Origin: Flavobacterium frigidarium DSM 17623
GTDB taxonomy: Bacteria; Bacteroidota; Bacteroidia; Flavobacteriales; Flavobacteriaceae
Length of the DNA: 64,000 nucleotides
Assembly: GCF_000425505.1 (NCBI RefSeq)
Contig: NZ_AUDO01000010.1
Location: 111,055 to 175,054, forward strand
Direction of reading: 5' to 3'
A program made the position numbers and the translations under genes. Within the stretch, counting starts at the first letter, position 1, and every line of letters begins with the position of its first letter. This document shows, in pieces, positions 38,205 through 46,371 of the stretch. The notes beneath the pieces were generated by a model. It was not told the DNA's origin. It worked only from the letters and a program-made list of their open reading frames with translations, and did not search any database.

Positions 38205-38753
38205 TTAATTATTTTCTTTTTCGGCAGCTTCTTTCATCTTTTTGATCTGTTGAACGCACTTGTATTTTTGGTTTTGTAAGTTGTGTTTGGTAGCATAACC
38301 GTATTCTTTTTGAATCTCTTCGACGGCTTTTTCTTTAAAAAACATATCGTGAATCAATCCTTGACAGTGCTTAGTGATTTTGTGCAAGTACGATTGTAGT
38401 TTGTCGACATAGGTTTTTTCTTTTTCTATCGCCAGTTCAATTTCTTCATAAAATTTATTATCATGAACAGTAGTAAATTCAGTTTCACGGTGGGCATATC
38501 GCAATCTTTTAAACCATAAATTTTTGGCGATTGCCATGATATAGGTTTTTATCGAAGCTGTCAACATAAAGTCGTCTTGACGTAGCTTTTCTAAAAGAAC
38601 AATCATCGTATCCTGAAAAATATCTTCGGCATCATCTGTGCGACCGTTGTTATTAAGAATAAAATATTCTACCATACCAAAGTAGGCTTTGTAAAGTTCG
38701 CCGTAAGCTTGATTGTTTTCTCCTTTGAGATCGTCTATTATTGCTGTAGTCAT
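38205..38753 (-). CDS. ECF-type RNA polymerase sigma factor
   Basis: A 182-residue sigma-70 family protein with regions 2 and 4 only. Region 2 shows YGELYKAYFGMVEYF and DAEDIFQDTMIVLLEKL; region 4 is in YLHKITKHCQGLIHDMFFKEKAVEEIQKEYGYAT with the helix-turn-helix. No anti-sigma factor gene lies downstream; the next genes are the membrane protein and small gene. Its regulon is unknown. Confidence 0.88.
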   Translation of the reverse strand: MTTAIIDDLKGENNQAYGELYKAYFGMVEYFILNNNGRTDDAEDIFQDTMIVLLEKLRQDDFMLTASIKTYIMAIAKNLWFKRLRYAHRETEFTTVHDNKFYEEIELAIEKEKTYVDKLQSYLHKITKHCQGLIHDMFFKEKAVEEIQKEYGYATKHNLQNQKYKCVQQIKKMKEAAEKENN

Positions 38754-38931
38754 GTAGTTGATTTGCTGCCTTTTTTTTTAAATAATTCCTAATGAAGCAG
38801 TAGTAGTGTACTAAAATACAAATTTAAATGATAATGCTGTCTTCGTTTAATCTAGCTTCCTATAATTGCAATAGTGGTGCTACTGAATTATTTATGTAGC
38901 TGTAAAGAACTGTCTTTTTAAATACTGAAAG

Positions 38932-39486
38932 CTAATCCATGATCATTTTTTCAACAATTTGTTCTCCTGTTTCGAAGTCTTTTCCATAAAGAAGAGCAAA
39001 AGCAGCTTTAGTTTTAAAACCGAAAAAACCTCTTTCTAGCTTTATGTAGATTTTATCTAGGTACATTTTTTTCTCGTTGACAGTGATAAAAATTCGAGGA
39101 CCGTGTTTTTGATTGTCAATTAAATAGAAATATATTTTATCTGAAGCAGCAAGACTTAATTTGTACAACGCACCATTAGACTCTTCTAATGTCATTCCGT
39201 ATGCCATTCTCCTTTGTAGTCCTGATAAAGGTCTTTTTTGGCCTTCCTCAGTGTAAACAATTTCATACTCAGTAACAGGATCGGTAACATTTAATACACC
39301 ATTGCTGATATTGGCGTCATACACATAGGTATTGTGGTTTTTACTGTGTTGGATGTAGAACAAGCGGTTAGTGGTTTTTTCAGGTTCAGGATAACCTTCC
39401 TGAGCAAAACAACTTGCCGAAAATAGTAGGAAACAGAAGCCTGCTAAAAGTGCTTTTAAAAGTGTTGGTATTTTAAAATAGCTCAT
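38932..39486 (-). CDS. Exported DUF4833-type protein
   Basis: A 184-residue protein with a signal peptide (about 1-28, LLFSASCFAQ) followed by a beta-rich domain that starts RLFYIQHSKNHNTYVYD, the characteristic opening of the DUF4833 family. YEIVYTEEGQKRPLSGLQRRMAYGM is another conserved stretch. The family has no established function. The Cys in ASCFAQ could be read as a lipobox, but its surroundings favour ordinary cleavage after FAQ. It is monocistronic. Confidence 0.78.
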   Translation of the reverse strand: MSYFKIPTLLKALLAGFCFLLFSASCFAQEGYPEPEKTTNRLFYIQHSKNHNTYVYDANISNGVLNVTDPVTEYEIVYTEEGQKRPLSGLQRRMAYGMTLEESNGALYKLSLAASDKIYFYLIDNQKHGPRIFITVNEKKMYLDKIYIKLERGFFGFKTKAAFALLYGKDFETGEQIVEKMIMD

Positions 39487-39768
39487 GGTTACTAATTATT
39501 TTTAGTTCTCTAAAGTCAAAGTGAATGAAAGAGGTATTTTCGAAATAGAAGCTGTTAGCAGCGATATACGCTATCACTACCGTTACATTTTCTGAATTTA
39601 TTAAAGGTAATCATTCCAATTTTTAAAATGAAATTATCGAAACATTATCCAGTAAGCGAGTTGAATTATGCCACAAATAGAGTCAGTTGGGCTGCGTTAT
39701 AAATGGTTAAAAGGAAATGAATTTTTAAAAGAAAAACAGCCTTTAAATAATTGCTTCCGACTTTTAAT

Positions 39769-40173
39769 TTAGCAGTTTTGATTGATAATGGTATGGAGTT
39801 TCTCAGCATCTTCTCTTTCAAAATCTCTTAAATCAAATTCATATCGCACAGCATCGCCATTGAATATTTTTAAATTTTTATGCTCTAAGGTTGCATGGCT
39901 CAATTCATCAAATTGTATGGTTTCTCCCCAGAAAGACTTGATGCGAATTAAGGCGCCTTTTTTAGTCCATTGAACATAGTTTCTAAACCAAAACATTCTG
40001 AAGTAGAATAAGACTTGAATCAAAGAACCTGTACCTGCAAGCCTTTTGTTTAATTTAGGGTTGGCAAATTCAATTATTTCAAAAGTACCAAAGATCAAAC
40101 ATAGAATACTAATTAGCATCAAAGTAATGAGAGGCCAGCTTTTTGCTACATTGTCAAATTTAATTCTTTTCAT
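39769..40173 (-). CDS. Small two-helix membrane protein with PH-like domain
   Basis: A 134-residue protein with two hydrophobic helices (about 13-33 and 45-65) followed by a cytoplasmic beta domain (WTKKGALIRIKSFWGETIQFDEL) that looks like a bacterial PH-type fold, ending in Cys134. Its ATG overlaps the last 14 bases of the small membrane gene upstream, so the two are translationally coupled. I do not recognise a specific family. Confidence 0.65.
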   Translation of the reverse strand: MKRIKFDNVAKSWPLITLMLISILCLIFGTFEIIEFANPKLNKRLAGTGSLIQVLFYFRMFWFRNYVQWTKKGALIRIKSFWGETIQFDELSHATLEHKNLKIFNGDAVRYEFDLRDFEREDAEKLHTIINQNC

Positions 40174-40336
40174 ATTTTCTCAATTTAATTACTATTTTAA
40201 CGATGAAAAACAACGCCACAGCTAAGAACACCCCAGCAGCTACAAAGTCTTTTTGATTGTAATACACTATCCCAGAAAAGATTCCGATAACGATCCACAA
40301 GATATCAATAATAAATTGTACTTTTTTTGGTTTCAT
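40160..40336 (-). CDS. Small membrane protein (58 residues)
   Basis: A short gene whose ATG lies 6 bases after the MORN lipoprotein stop and whose end overlaps the next gene by 14 bases, so it is the middle of a three-gene operon. The product starts MKPKKVQFIIDILWIVIGIF, has two hydrophobic helices (about 8-23 and 34-48) and a basic C-terminus (KLRKYEKN). No family recognised. The tight packing and hydrophobic pattern make it likely real despite the size. Confidence 0.65.
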   Translation of the reverse strand: MKPKKVQFIIDILWIVIGIFSGIVYYNQKDFVAAGVFLAVALFFIVKIVIKLRKYEKN

Positions 40337-40342
40337 ATTAAT

Positions 40343-40897
40343 TTATTTTACTATTTCTCCATCTTTGTAAATCAGTTCTTGGAACGGTTTACCATCAATA
40401 TCGTATGTTTTCATTACACCGTTGCCATTTGTGACAGTGCCTTTATCTAGCATATTTCCTTGACCGTCGTAGTAATTAATTATTTCGACTAGCTTTCCGT
40501 TATTCCATGTTCTTTCGGTTTGCAATTGTCCGTTGTCGAAGTACCATTTCCATACTCCAATTCTCTTGCCTTCATCCAAAGTTCCAATTCCTTGCTGCAC
40601 ACCATTAGGGTGAATAAAATGCCACTCTCCATCTTGTTTGCCATTTTTAAATGCACCATATTGATGTAGTTCTCCATTTTCATGATAAAACTTCCATTCT
40701 CCTGTCTCTTTTCCATACAAATAATCTCCAACTTGAAATAGTTTCCCATTTTCATGGTACATTTTCCACTGACCATTTTTTAGGTTGCTCGATATTCTTC
40801 CTTTAGATTCCAATGTACCGTCTTCGTAAAAGTTTTTCTCGACAGTACAAGAACTGAATATGAGAATGGAAATAAGGATCAATATTGTTTTATTCAT
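40343..40897 (-). CDS. MORN-repeat lipoprotein
   Basis: A 184-residue lipoprotein with lipobox FSSC (Cys17) and about six MORN-like toxin_YwqK-type repeats, each with a YxxNGxL..GxxxxGxxxGxW pattern (for example YHENGKLFQVGDY and KNGKQDGEWHF). Such beta-hairpin repeats mediate binding, and related proteins include the proposed YwqK antitoxin, but there is no toxin gene here. It is first of a three-gene operon with two small membrane proteins. Confidence 0.82.
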   Translation of the reverse strand: MNKTILILISILIFSSCTVEKNFYEDGTLESKGRISSNLKNGQWKMYHENGKLFQVGDYLYGKETGEWKFYHENGELHQYGAFKNGKQDGEWHFIHPNGVQQGIGTLDEGKRIGVWKWYFDNGQLQTERTWNNGKLVEIINYYDGQGNMLDKGTVTNGNGVMKTYDIDGKPFQELIYKDGEIVK

Positions 40898-41105
40898 GAA
40901 ATGTTTTTAGATGTTAGGACTATGTTCTTAAAATTCTATTTTTAGCTTATTTGTTATCGTAAAGCGAGTTCTTTTTAATTATTTAGCGCTATTACTTATT
41001 ATTTTTTATGGCAGTAAAGTTTTAATGATAATATCTTTAGTTATGTTGATGTAATTATAATTTTTATTCCTCATGCGATAATGAAGAAATATATCGTTTG
41101 TTGCG

Positions 41106-41573
41106 CTAAGTTAATGAGTTCTTCCTATTTTTTAAAATTCTTAAAGTAACTTTATCTAGCTTTCCATCATAGTATTTATTAATAGTGTCTTCAAAGCAAA
41201 GTAAGTCGCTATTATTCTCAAATTGTCTATTTGATCGCACTACGAAATAAAAAAGTGTCATTGAAGAATGAAATTTGAGGTAGTCTGGAAACCCAAATAT
41301 TTCCTCCGCTGTTTTTCCATTAATATCGTAAGCTAAAATCTTTGTTAACTCAATTAGTCTCTTTGATAGCAGTTCGTCCTTCAAATAGTATTCGGCTTCT
41401 TCAATGTTCACAATCTCATATTTTTTTGCAATGGTAGATTTGCCTAAACCTGCTATTTGTGGAAATACAAACCACATCCAATGGCTCATTTTTTTACCAT
41501 TTTTAATTTCTTCTAATACTTGAGTGAGGCAAGTATCTTGAGCAGTCTTAAATTTAATTAAATCACCTTTCAT
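41106..41573 (-). CDS. DUF1810 family protein
   Basis: A 155-residue cytoplasmic protein matching the DUF1810 family by IKNGKKMSHWMWFVFPQIAGLG at the N-terminus and IFGFPDYLKFHSSMTLF near residue 95. No signal peptide, membrane helix or catalytic motif is seen. The family is widespread in bacteria and has no proven function. It stands alone with about 200 non-coding bases on its 3' side. Confidence 0.85.
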   Translation of the reverse strand: MKGDLIKFKTAQDTCLTQVLEEIKNGKKMSHWMWFVFPQIAGLGKSTIAKKYEIVNIEEAEYYLKDELLSKRLIELTKILAYDINGKTAEEIFGFPDYLKFHSSMTLFYFVVRSNRQFENNSDLLCFEDTINKYYDGKLDKVTLRILKNRKNSLT

Positions 41574-41640
41574 CTGTGTAGGATTGTTTTTAAAATATTT
41601 TACAAAATTTTGACACTTTAATATAGTTGGAAGTTTCTAA

Positions 41641-41730
41641 CTGCTCAATTTACGGTCTAACGAAAACTTGATGCTAAACGATAATTCCACTAAATTCGCA
41701 AATGTCGCAAGACGTGTATTAGTGGCTGGC
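41641..41730 (-). repeat. Post-stop intergenic repeat, copy C
   Basis: Read on the minus strand, it begins GCCAGC 3 bases after the stop of the 41734-42282 gene and contains the conserved block ATTTAGTnGAATTAnCG (here n = G, T) and a diverged CGTT..GACCG block. Copies A and B share these blocks. Confidence 0.65.
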
Positions 41731-41733
41731 AAT

Positions 41734-42282
41734 TCATTCCTGTTGGATCCATTCATATTTTCCATTTTTCAGATATATTATTCCGCCTCCGCAACTTTCT
41801 TCATCGTGCATAAATATACCGTCATTTGCCAGTTTTATTTTATCAACTTCTTCTATCTCTTCGTCGGATAATATTTCTCCATCTTCATTTACATTATTCC
41901 AATAGATTTCATTTTTGGGTGCTTTTTCAAAAATTCCCGCCCAATCAATTTCATCAAAACCTTGTTCTAAAATATTATTTCCCATTCCGAAATAATCAGT
42001 TCTATTTCCGTTTCCAAAGATTATTCTCAAACCGCTTTTTCCGTTTTTTGTACTCCTAACTATTTCAACTATTTCATTCAAATTATCTCCGTCTAAATCA
42101 CACAGAATTTTGTTTGTTTTGTGTTTTTTAGAAATTTGAATTGTGTCAATATTTTTAACTTCGATTTCTCTTATTGCTTCCGTGTTAAATTCTTTATTTT
42201 GGACTTTTTCAGATTCTTCTTTTACTTCCTTTTTACAAGAAATAAAAACTAGGGTAAAAAGTATTAATAGTCTAATTTTCAT
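41734..42282 (-). CDS. Lipoprotein with a Ca-loop-like repeat motif
   Basis: A 182-residue lipoprotein of unknown function. The signal ends at the lipobox ISC (Cys15) and is followed by a charged linker (KKEVKEESEKVQ). A central LCDLDGDNLNEIVEIV resembles the calcium-loop of VCBS/FG-GAP repeats, as in proteins that describe stored quantities in cell-surface lipoproteins. The C-terminal SCGGGIIYLKNGKYEWIQQE is glycine-rich. The ATG at 42282 gives the signal peptide directly and is preferred to the one at 42315. Confidence 0.7.
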   Translation of the reverse strand: MKIRLLILFTLVFISCKKEVKEESEKVQNKEFNTEAIREIEVKNIDTIQISKKHKTNKILCDLDGDNLNEIVEIVRSTKNGKSGLRIIFGNGNRTDYFGMGNNILEQGFDEIDWAGIFEKAPKNEIYWNNVNEDGEILSDEEIEEVDKIKLANDGIFMHDEESCGGGIIYLKNGKYEWIQQE

Positions 42283-42450
42283 ATTTCGGTTTCTGATTAA
42301 TTTCCGATTAGACAAAGATTGATTTTAAGTATTGTCTACTTTACGAATTGTTTCTTTTTTGATTTGTTCTGATAATTAAATTGCTATTTTCGGTAGAGAG
42401 TTTTCTGCAAACACTTAATTTAAAACGAATCATTTTCAAGAAGATTAAAT

Positions 42451-42669
42451 CTATTTATCTTTTATTATTTCAGTTTTTAATTTTGATTTCAGAACAAACC
42501 AAATTGGAACGATAAAAATTATAAATAAACCAAAATCAAAACTTGATTCTGTTTTAATTCTGTGTGCGATTAATGCTCCAATTAAAATTCCTGTACAAAA
42601 AAGTCCAATTGTAATTGATTGAATCGCTTTTTTTGAGAAAGTGAAATTTCCAATTTTAATTTGTTTCAT
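42451..42669 (-). CDS. Small two-helix membrane protein (72 residues)
   Basis: A short protein with a basic N-terminus (MKQIKIGNFTFSKK), two helices (about 18-38 and 46-61), and a basic C-terminus (KSKLKTEIIKDK). It is flanked by non-coding DNA, with repeat copy B on its 5' side. No family recognised. Codon use and the membrane pattern look like a real gene, but there is no independent support. Confidence 0.5.
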   Translation of the reverse strand: MKQIKIGNFTFSKKAIQSITIGLFCTGILIGALIAHRIKTESSFDFGLFIIFIVPIWFVLKSKLKTEIIKDK

Positions 42670-42709
42670 AAATTTTCAATAAAAAGTTACTTATTTCAGA
42701 TTTTATAAA

Positions 42710-42848
42710 GTTATGCACGTTAACGTTCTCCCTAATTTCGCTGTTTACGACTCACTAAGACGATTATTTTCAGCCAAACGAAAATACAAATTTTAAACGG
42801 TAATTCGACTAAATTCCAGCTAGCTCAAAATGGCGGTTACATGCTGGC
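42710..42848 (-). repeat. Post-stop intergenic repeat, copy B
   Basis: It begins GCCAGC 3 bases after the stop of the 42852 gene (minus strand) and carries ATTTAGTnGAATTAnCG (n = C, C), CGTTnnGCyGAAAATAnTCG, and a terminal GTGCATAAC. Shares blocks with copies A and C. Confidence 0.7.
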
Positions 42849-42851
42849 TTT

Positions 42852-43598
42852 TTATTTATTTGCTTTTATTGAATCTTTAGAATTATTTAAAGCCTTATTT
42901 TTATTTATAAAATGAATTTTAGTATTCAGTGTGTCGGGTATAGTAAGCTTTATTTCTTGAGGATTATTAATTTTAATTTCTGAAACTTCCTTTTTTATTG
43001 AAAATGTTGAAAATATTATTAGAAGAGTCATTAATCCAAAACCCATATTTGCTATTTCAAAGCATCTTGAACCAAGAATTAAATTTTCTCCTTTTAAATT
43101 ATCAATAGGAGCTGTCTGATTAACGGTAAAAATTAAATCATTTATTTCTTCATTCACGAAGTCTAATTCAGTTACTGCACGTTGTGGTTTAGTAATTGTA
43201 GATGTACTTCTTGTAGCATATCTGTATTTATTAATTTTCAGTGTTTTTATAGCGTGAAATATTGCTAGTAAATAATGAAATAATACAACTAAAAAAATTA
43301 CAGTAATTAGTATTTTAAATGAATTTGTAATTCCGTTAAAATTATCAAATAAAAGAGGAACAAATAAGGCGAAAATTGATGTAACAATACTAGCTTGTCC
43401 AACCAACTGAGAATTTTTGTTTTCTATAGTTGTTCTTCTATCTTTCTGATAGTTGTCAATTTCTTTTAAGTACGTTAAGTATCTTTCCGCAATTTTAATA
43501 TCTCCACTTGGATTGTAAATTTCGATTTTTTTTTACTTTTCTGTTTTATTATTTGAACTTGTAATTCCGATATAATCTAAGTATTTTTTTATCATCAT
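42852..43598 (-). pseudogene. Membrane protein of the graspetide operon, broken by an in-frame stop
   Basis: The natural start is the ATG at 43598, which overlaps the TGA of the ATP-grasp gene (ATGA, a coupled start). After 21 codons (MMIKKYLDYIGITSSNNKTE, then K) a TAA occurs at 43533-43535; the same frame then stays open for 226 codons to 42852. A restart at a TTG (43406) would give a 184-residue product. The intact protein would be about 248 residues with three hydrophobic helices (two together, one later) and a charged cytoplasmic start. The change is a simple substitution, not an indel, as both sides are in one frame. It could be a recent pseudogene, a sequencing error, or readthrough. 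Confidence 0.7.
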
Positions 43599-44518
43599 TT
43601 TAAAGTTAAATAGTTAATTATTTCATCGGATATTTTTAAATCTAATTCAGTTTCTAGCCAAGCCCATTGACCATTTGGATTAATTTCTAAAAAGACATAT
43701 TCGCCGTTTAGTTTTTTAATAAGGTCAATCGCTCCAAATGACAATTGTAATTTCTTTGTAATTAATATGCATTTTTCGGATATATCTTTTGGAAGTTCAT
43801 ATTTTTCAAAAGGCATTTTTTCTTTACGCCAATCAATTTTGGTTTCATTTGAAATTTGAGAATTAATTTTCGCAGAGAAAACTTTTTCGCCGATTACTGT
43901 CACTCTAATTTCATATTCTTTATCAACATACTCTTGAAAAATACAAGGTGTTAAATCAAATTCATTTATTGTTTTAATATTATCTAAACTCAATTTATTA
44001 GTGAAGATAGTTTCAAAACCTTCTTTTTGTCTTATTCTACCTTGTCTAATAGGTTTTATTATTATGTTATTTTGAAACTTATCGATAAAACTTTTAAGTT
44101 CTTTGTGAGAGTTAGTTATTAATGTTTGAGGGATTATAAAGCCAATAGATTTAGCGATTTTTAATTGTAGAAGTTTATTTTCAGCTTTAAAAATATATTG
44201 TGGATTACTTAACCATTTTTCAGTGTCGATAAGATTATATATATTATCAAACAATGTTTCATAATCACTTAACAAATATAGTTTTTCGGCTTCATTATTA
44301 GAAATGATTTCAGGTAATTTGGTTCTTCTAAACCAAACGGAAGTAAAATTACTTATACCATTTATATTAAAATGAAAATCATTTTCATTTTCAAAATTAT
44401 ATATATCAGTATGAATATCTTCACAATTCAGTCTGAAGTATTTAATATTTCTTTTATTAAGTTTTTCAATTACAAAATCAGCAGTAAAATCTTCTTTATG
44501 TGTAATAATTAAAATCAT
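43595..44518 (-). CDS. Graspetide ATP-grasp ligase (MvdC/MvdD-like)
   Basis: A 307-residue ATP-grasp enzyme of the group that joins side chains of ribosomal peptides as esters or amides. Signs are the N-terminal MILIITHKEDFTADFVIEKL, a nucleotide-binding region with IIIKPIRQGRIRQ (about 152-164), the EYEIRVTVIGEKVFSAKINSQ strand pair, and the metal/ATP motif EINPNGQWAWLE at 278-289, a hallmark of graspetide ligases. It directly follows the precursor gene with a 4-base overlap (44515-44518) and couples to the next gene by ATGA. Substrate assignment is by context. Confidence 0.88.
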   Translation of the reverse strand: MILIITHKEDFTADFVIEKLNKRNIKYFRLNCEDIHTDIYNFENENDFHFNINGISNFTSVWFRRTKLPEIISNNEAEKLYLLSDYETLFDNIYNLIDTEKWLSNPQYIFKAENKLLQLKIAKSIGFIIPQTLITNSHKELKSFIDKFQNNIIIKPIRQGRIRQKEGFETIFTNKLSLDNIKTINEFDLTPCIFQEYVDKEYEIRVTVIGEKVFSAKINSQISNETKIDWRKEKMPFEKYELPKDISEKCILITKKLQLSFGAIDLIKKLNGEYVFLEINPNGQWAWLETELDLKISDEIINYLTLK

Positions 44519-44862
44519 TTATCGGAATCTGTTGGTTCTTGAGATTCTGTAATTGTTTGCGTATCCATAAGCAATTTTAATGATGAATAATTATGGTCAC
44601 TATCACTTGGTTCTGTTGTAGTAAACGTTTCAGAAGTAGTGTCTAATAATCTTTTAAGTCTAAATCTATAATCATTATCCGAATCTGTAGGTTCATTAGT
44701 TGTTTTGGTAAAAGTTTCAGTTCCCATATTAACATATGTTATTGCTGGAATTTCTGTATTTTTTAAAACTGATAAATTTTGCTTTTTTGAATATTCAATT
44801 ATTGAATAGTCTAAATTGTTAATTTTTGGCTTTTCTGCGAATCCCAGTATAAATGATTTCAT
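44515..44862 (-). CDS. Candidate graspetide precursor peptide with three core repeats
   Basis: A 115-residue peptide encoded directly before the ATP-grasp gene. Residues 1-47 look like a leader (MKSFILGFAEKPKINNLDYS and a basic KKQ stretch). Three core modules follow at 48-62, 76-89 and 101-114, each Thr-rich, then E, P, T/S, D, S, D (for example TSETFTTTEPSDSD). Between them lie two similar linkers, 63-75 and 90-100, with N/D, Y, L, K and L, D, T. OH-bearing T/S and acidic E/D residues fit ester-forming cores. No signal peptide. It could not be confirmed against known precursor families here. Confidence 0.85.
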   Translation of the reverse strand: MKSFILGFAEKPKINNLDYSIIEYSKKQNLSVLKNTEIPAITYVNMGTETFTKTTNEPTDSDNDYRFRLKRLLDTTSETFTTTEPSDSDHNYSSLKLLMDTQTITESQEPTDSDK

Positions 44863-44905
44863 AATTTCTGATTTTTTTATCGGTTATCTTCGGTTTTTTA
44901 AGCTT

Positions 44906-45038
44906 GTGCATAACGTATTGGCGCTTGCCGAGGTTGGGGACTTTTGAAAACGAGTATTTTCGGCTTAACGTAAATGTAGTAAAAAAACGCTAATTCTACT
45001 AAATCCCCAATCTTGGCAAACGGCTGTTGATAGCTGGC
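44906..45038 (-). repeat. Post-stop intergenic repeat, copy A
   Basis: Begins GCCAGC a few bases after the stop of the 45046 gene, carries ATTTAGTnGAATTAnCG (n = A, G) and CGTTnnGCyGAAAATAnTCG, and ends GTTATGCAC. It has a 16-bp imperfect inverted repeat (44925-44940 with 45004-45019, two mismatches) around a loop with the conserved core. It separates the nuclease gene from the graspetide precursor. Confidence 0.75.
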
Positions 45039-45045
45039 TTTTTTA

Positions 45046-46371
45046 CTATAATTCGTCGGTATTCCAATTCAATTTTTCTAAATTATCTTTATGATATTCA
45101 AGCAAATGCTCTCTAACCTCATTGTCATAATCTAAATAGTCTTTCTCTTTTAACATCTCTAAAGGCATTTCTCCTTGTACCTCATTAATAACTTCTTCGT
45201 TAAGAAATTCTATTAAATCTTCTAAATTTTCCACAGTGAAATCTCTATCTGTATAATCGTCAGGAAATATAATTTCATTATTTTCATAATCCCATTCTGC
45301 TCTATTAAGGATAGATTTCAATGATTCTTTTGGAATATTTACTTCTGGATCATAATAGTCATATGAGATTTCATTTATAAATCTTTCTAATTCTAAGTAA
45401 AGTTGTGGTTTATTATAATTTTCAGAAAAAATCACATTTTTTAAAATTTCAGTAGAGAGTTTACCTTTTAATTTCTCATCAATAAAGAAAAATTTTGTAT
45501 TTATTGGAATAGATGAATTTTCAATCTGTTCTGTAACGTTTTCAATAATGCCTTTTATTTGTAGTGTAGCTTGGTCATCGTCTAGAATTATAATAACAGC
45601 TTTGTTTTGATGGTAAGTTGCATAAAGATTTAAAAGAGAAGGAATTTGTCTTATGTTATTTATTCCTTCCAAAGAAATAATTTTATAAGAAAGTAGAAAA
45701 TCTAATTCTATTGGTTTTAAGAGATTATCAATAATTTGAATATCGCTTTTACCTTCAACAAAAATTAATAAATCTTCGGTTATTTTTCTTTTTGTAGTTT
45801 TTTGTTGAAATAGCTGTGCTGTTAGAAAATCTAATTTGTTTTCTTTTGATATTTTTTCGGCTTTATTTTTTAAGCTATATGGAACATTTAAGCTTCCTGT
45901 GTCTCCTGCTTCTCGCAATTTAAATTTCAAAACATCAAGAAATGCAACTTTGCCATTAAAAATTAATTTAATATCTGAAGAATCAAATAGTAATATGTTT
46001 AGTGATTTTCCAAATTTCAGAGCATCTTCAACATCATTCGAATAGCCATTTACAGCAATATAAATACCACTTGTAGTATGAAATTTACCATCAAGTTTTC
46101 CTTTGAACGCATATATACTTGAAGCTGGTATTTTAGGCTTAACCCACTTTGCTTCCAATAAAAATGTCTGTCCTTTCCAAAAGAATGAGCCATCAACTTG
46201 TTCTCCTTTTGATTTATAACTCGCTCTTGGTTGAAGTTTTTCGTTTTCAAGTTTCGCTTCAATTAGTTTTTCAAATTCGTATCCTCTTTGTTGTGGTGTG
46301 AATAGTGACTCATTGTACAGTTTATTGTACAAATTTTTAATTTCGTCATTATTTAATTTAGGTTTACTCAT
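45046..46371 (-). CDS. Nuclease-TOPRIM fusion protein, probable defence or DNA-repair function
   Basis: A 441-residue protein with an N-terminal PD-(D/E)XK nuclease domain (about 25-130): RGYEFE at 29-34, Asp60 in GEQVDGSFF, and the E-x-K pair Glu73/Lys75 in LLEAKW. A second domain (about 195-300) matches TOPRIM, with Glu206 in FVEGKSD and the DDD triad 264-266 in IIILDDDQA. The C-terminal third is acidic and helical. The TOPRIM portion resembles the OLD-family and DUF4435-like nucleases, but the N-terminal nuclease is an unusual addition. A near-consensus -7 box (TACTTTG) lies near 46425-46431. Target unknown. Confidence 0.78.
   Translation of the reverse strand: MSKPKLNNDEIKNLYNKLYNESLFTPQQRGYEFEKLIEAKLENEKLQPRASYKSKGEQVDGSFFWKGQTFLLEAKWVKPKIPASSIYAFKGKLDGKFHTTSGIYIAVNGYSNDVEDALKFGKSLNILLFDSSDIKLIFNGKVAFLDVLKFKLREAGDTGSLNVPYSLKNKAEKISKENKLDFLTAQLFQQKTTKRKITEDLLIFVEGKSDIQIIDNLLKPIELDFLLSYKIISLEGINNIRQIPSLLNLYATYHQNKAVIIILDDDQATLQIKGIIENVTEQIENSSIPINTKFFFIDEKLKGKLSTEILKNVIFSENYNKPQLYLELERFINEISYDYYDPEVNIPKESLKSILNRAEWDYENNEIIFPDDYTDRDFTVENLEDLIEFLNEEVINEVQGEMPLEMLKEKDYLDYDNEVREHLLEYHKDNLEKLNWNTDEL

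Noticed and set aside
39620..39695. 25-codon plus-strand frame starting with ATG
   Set aside because: Too short, with no coupling or terminator; not distinguishable from chance.
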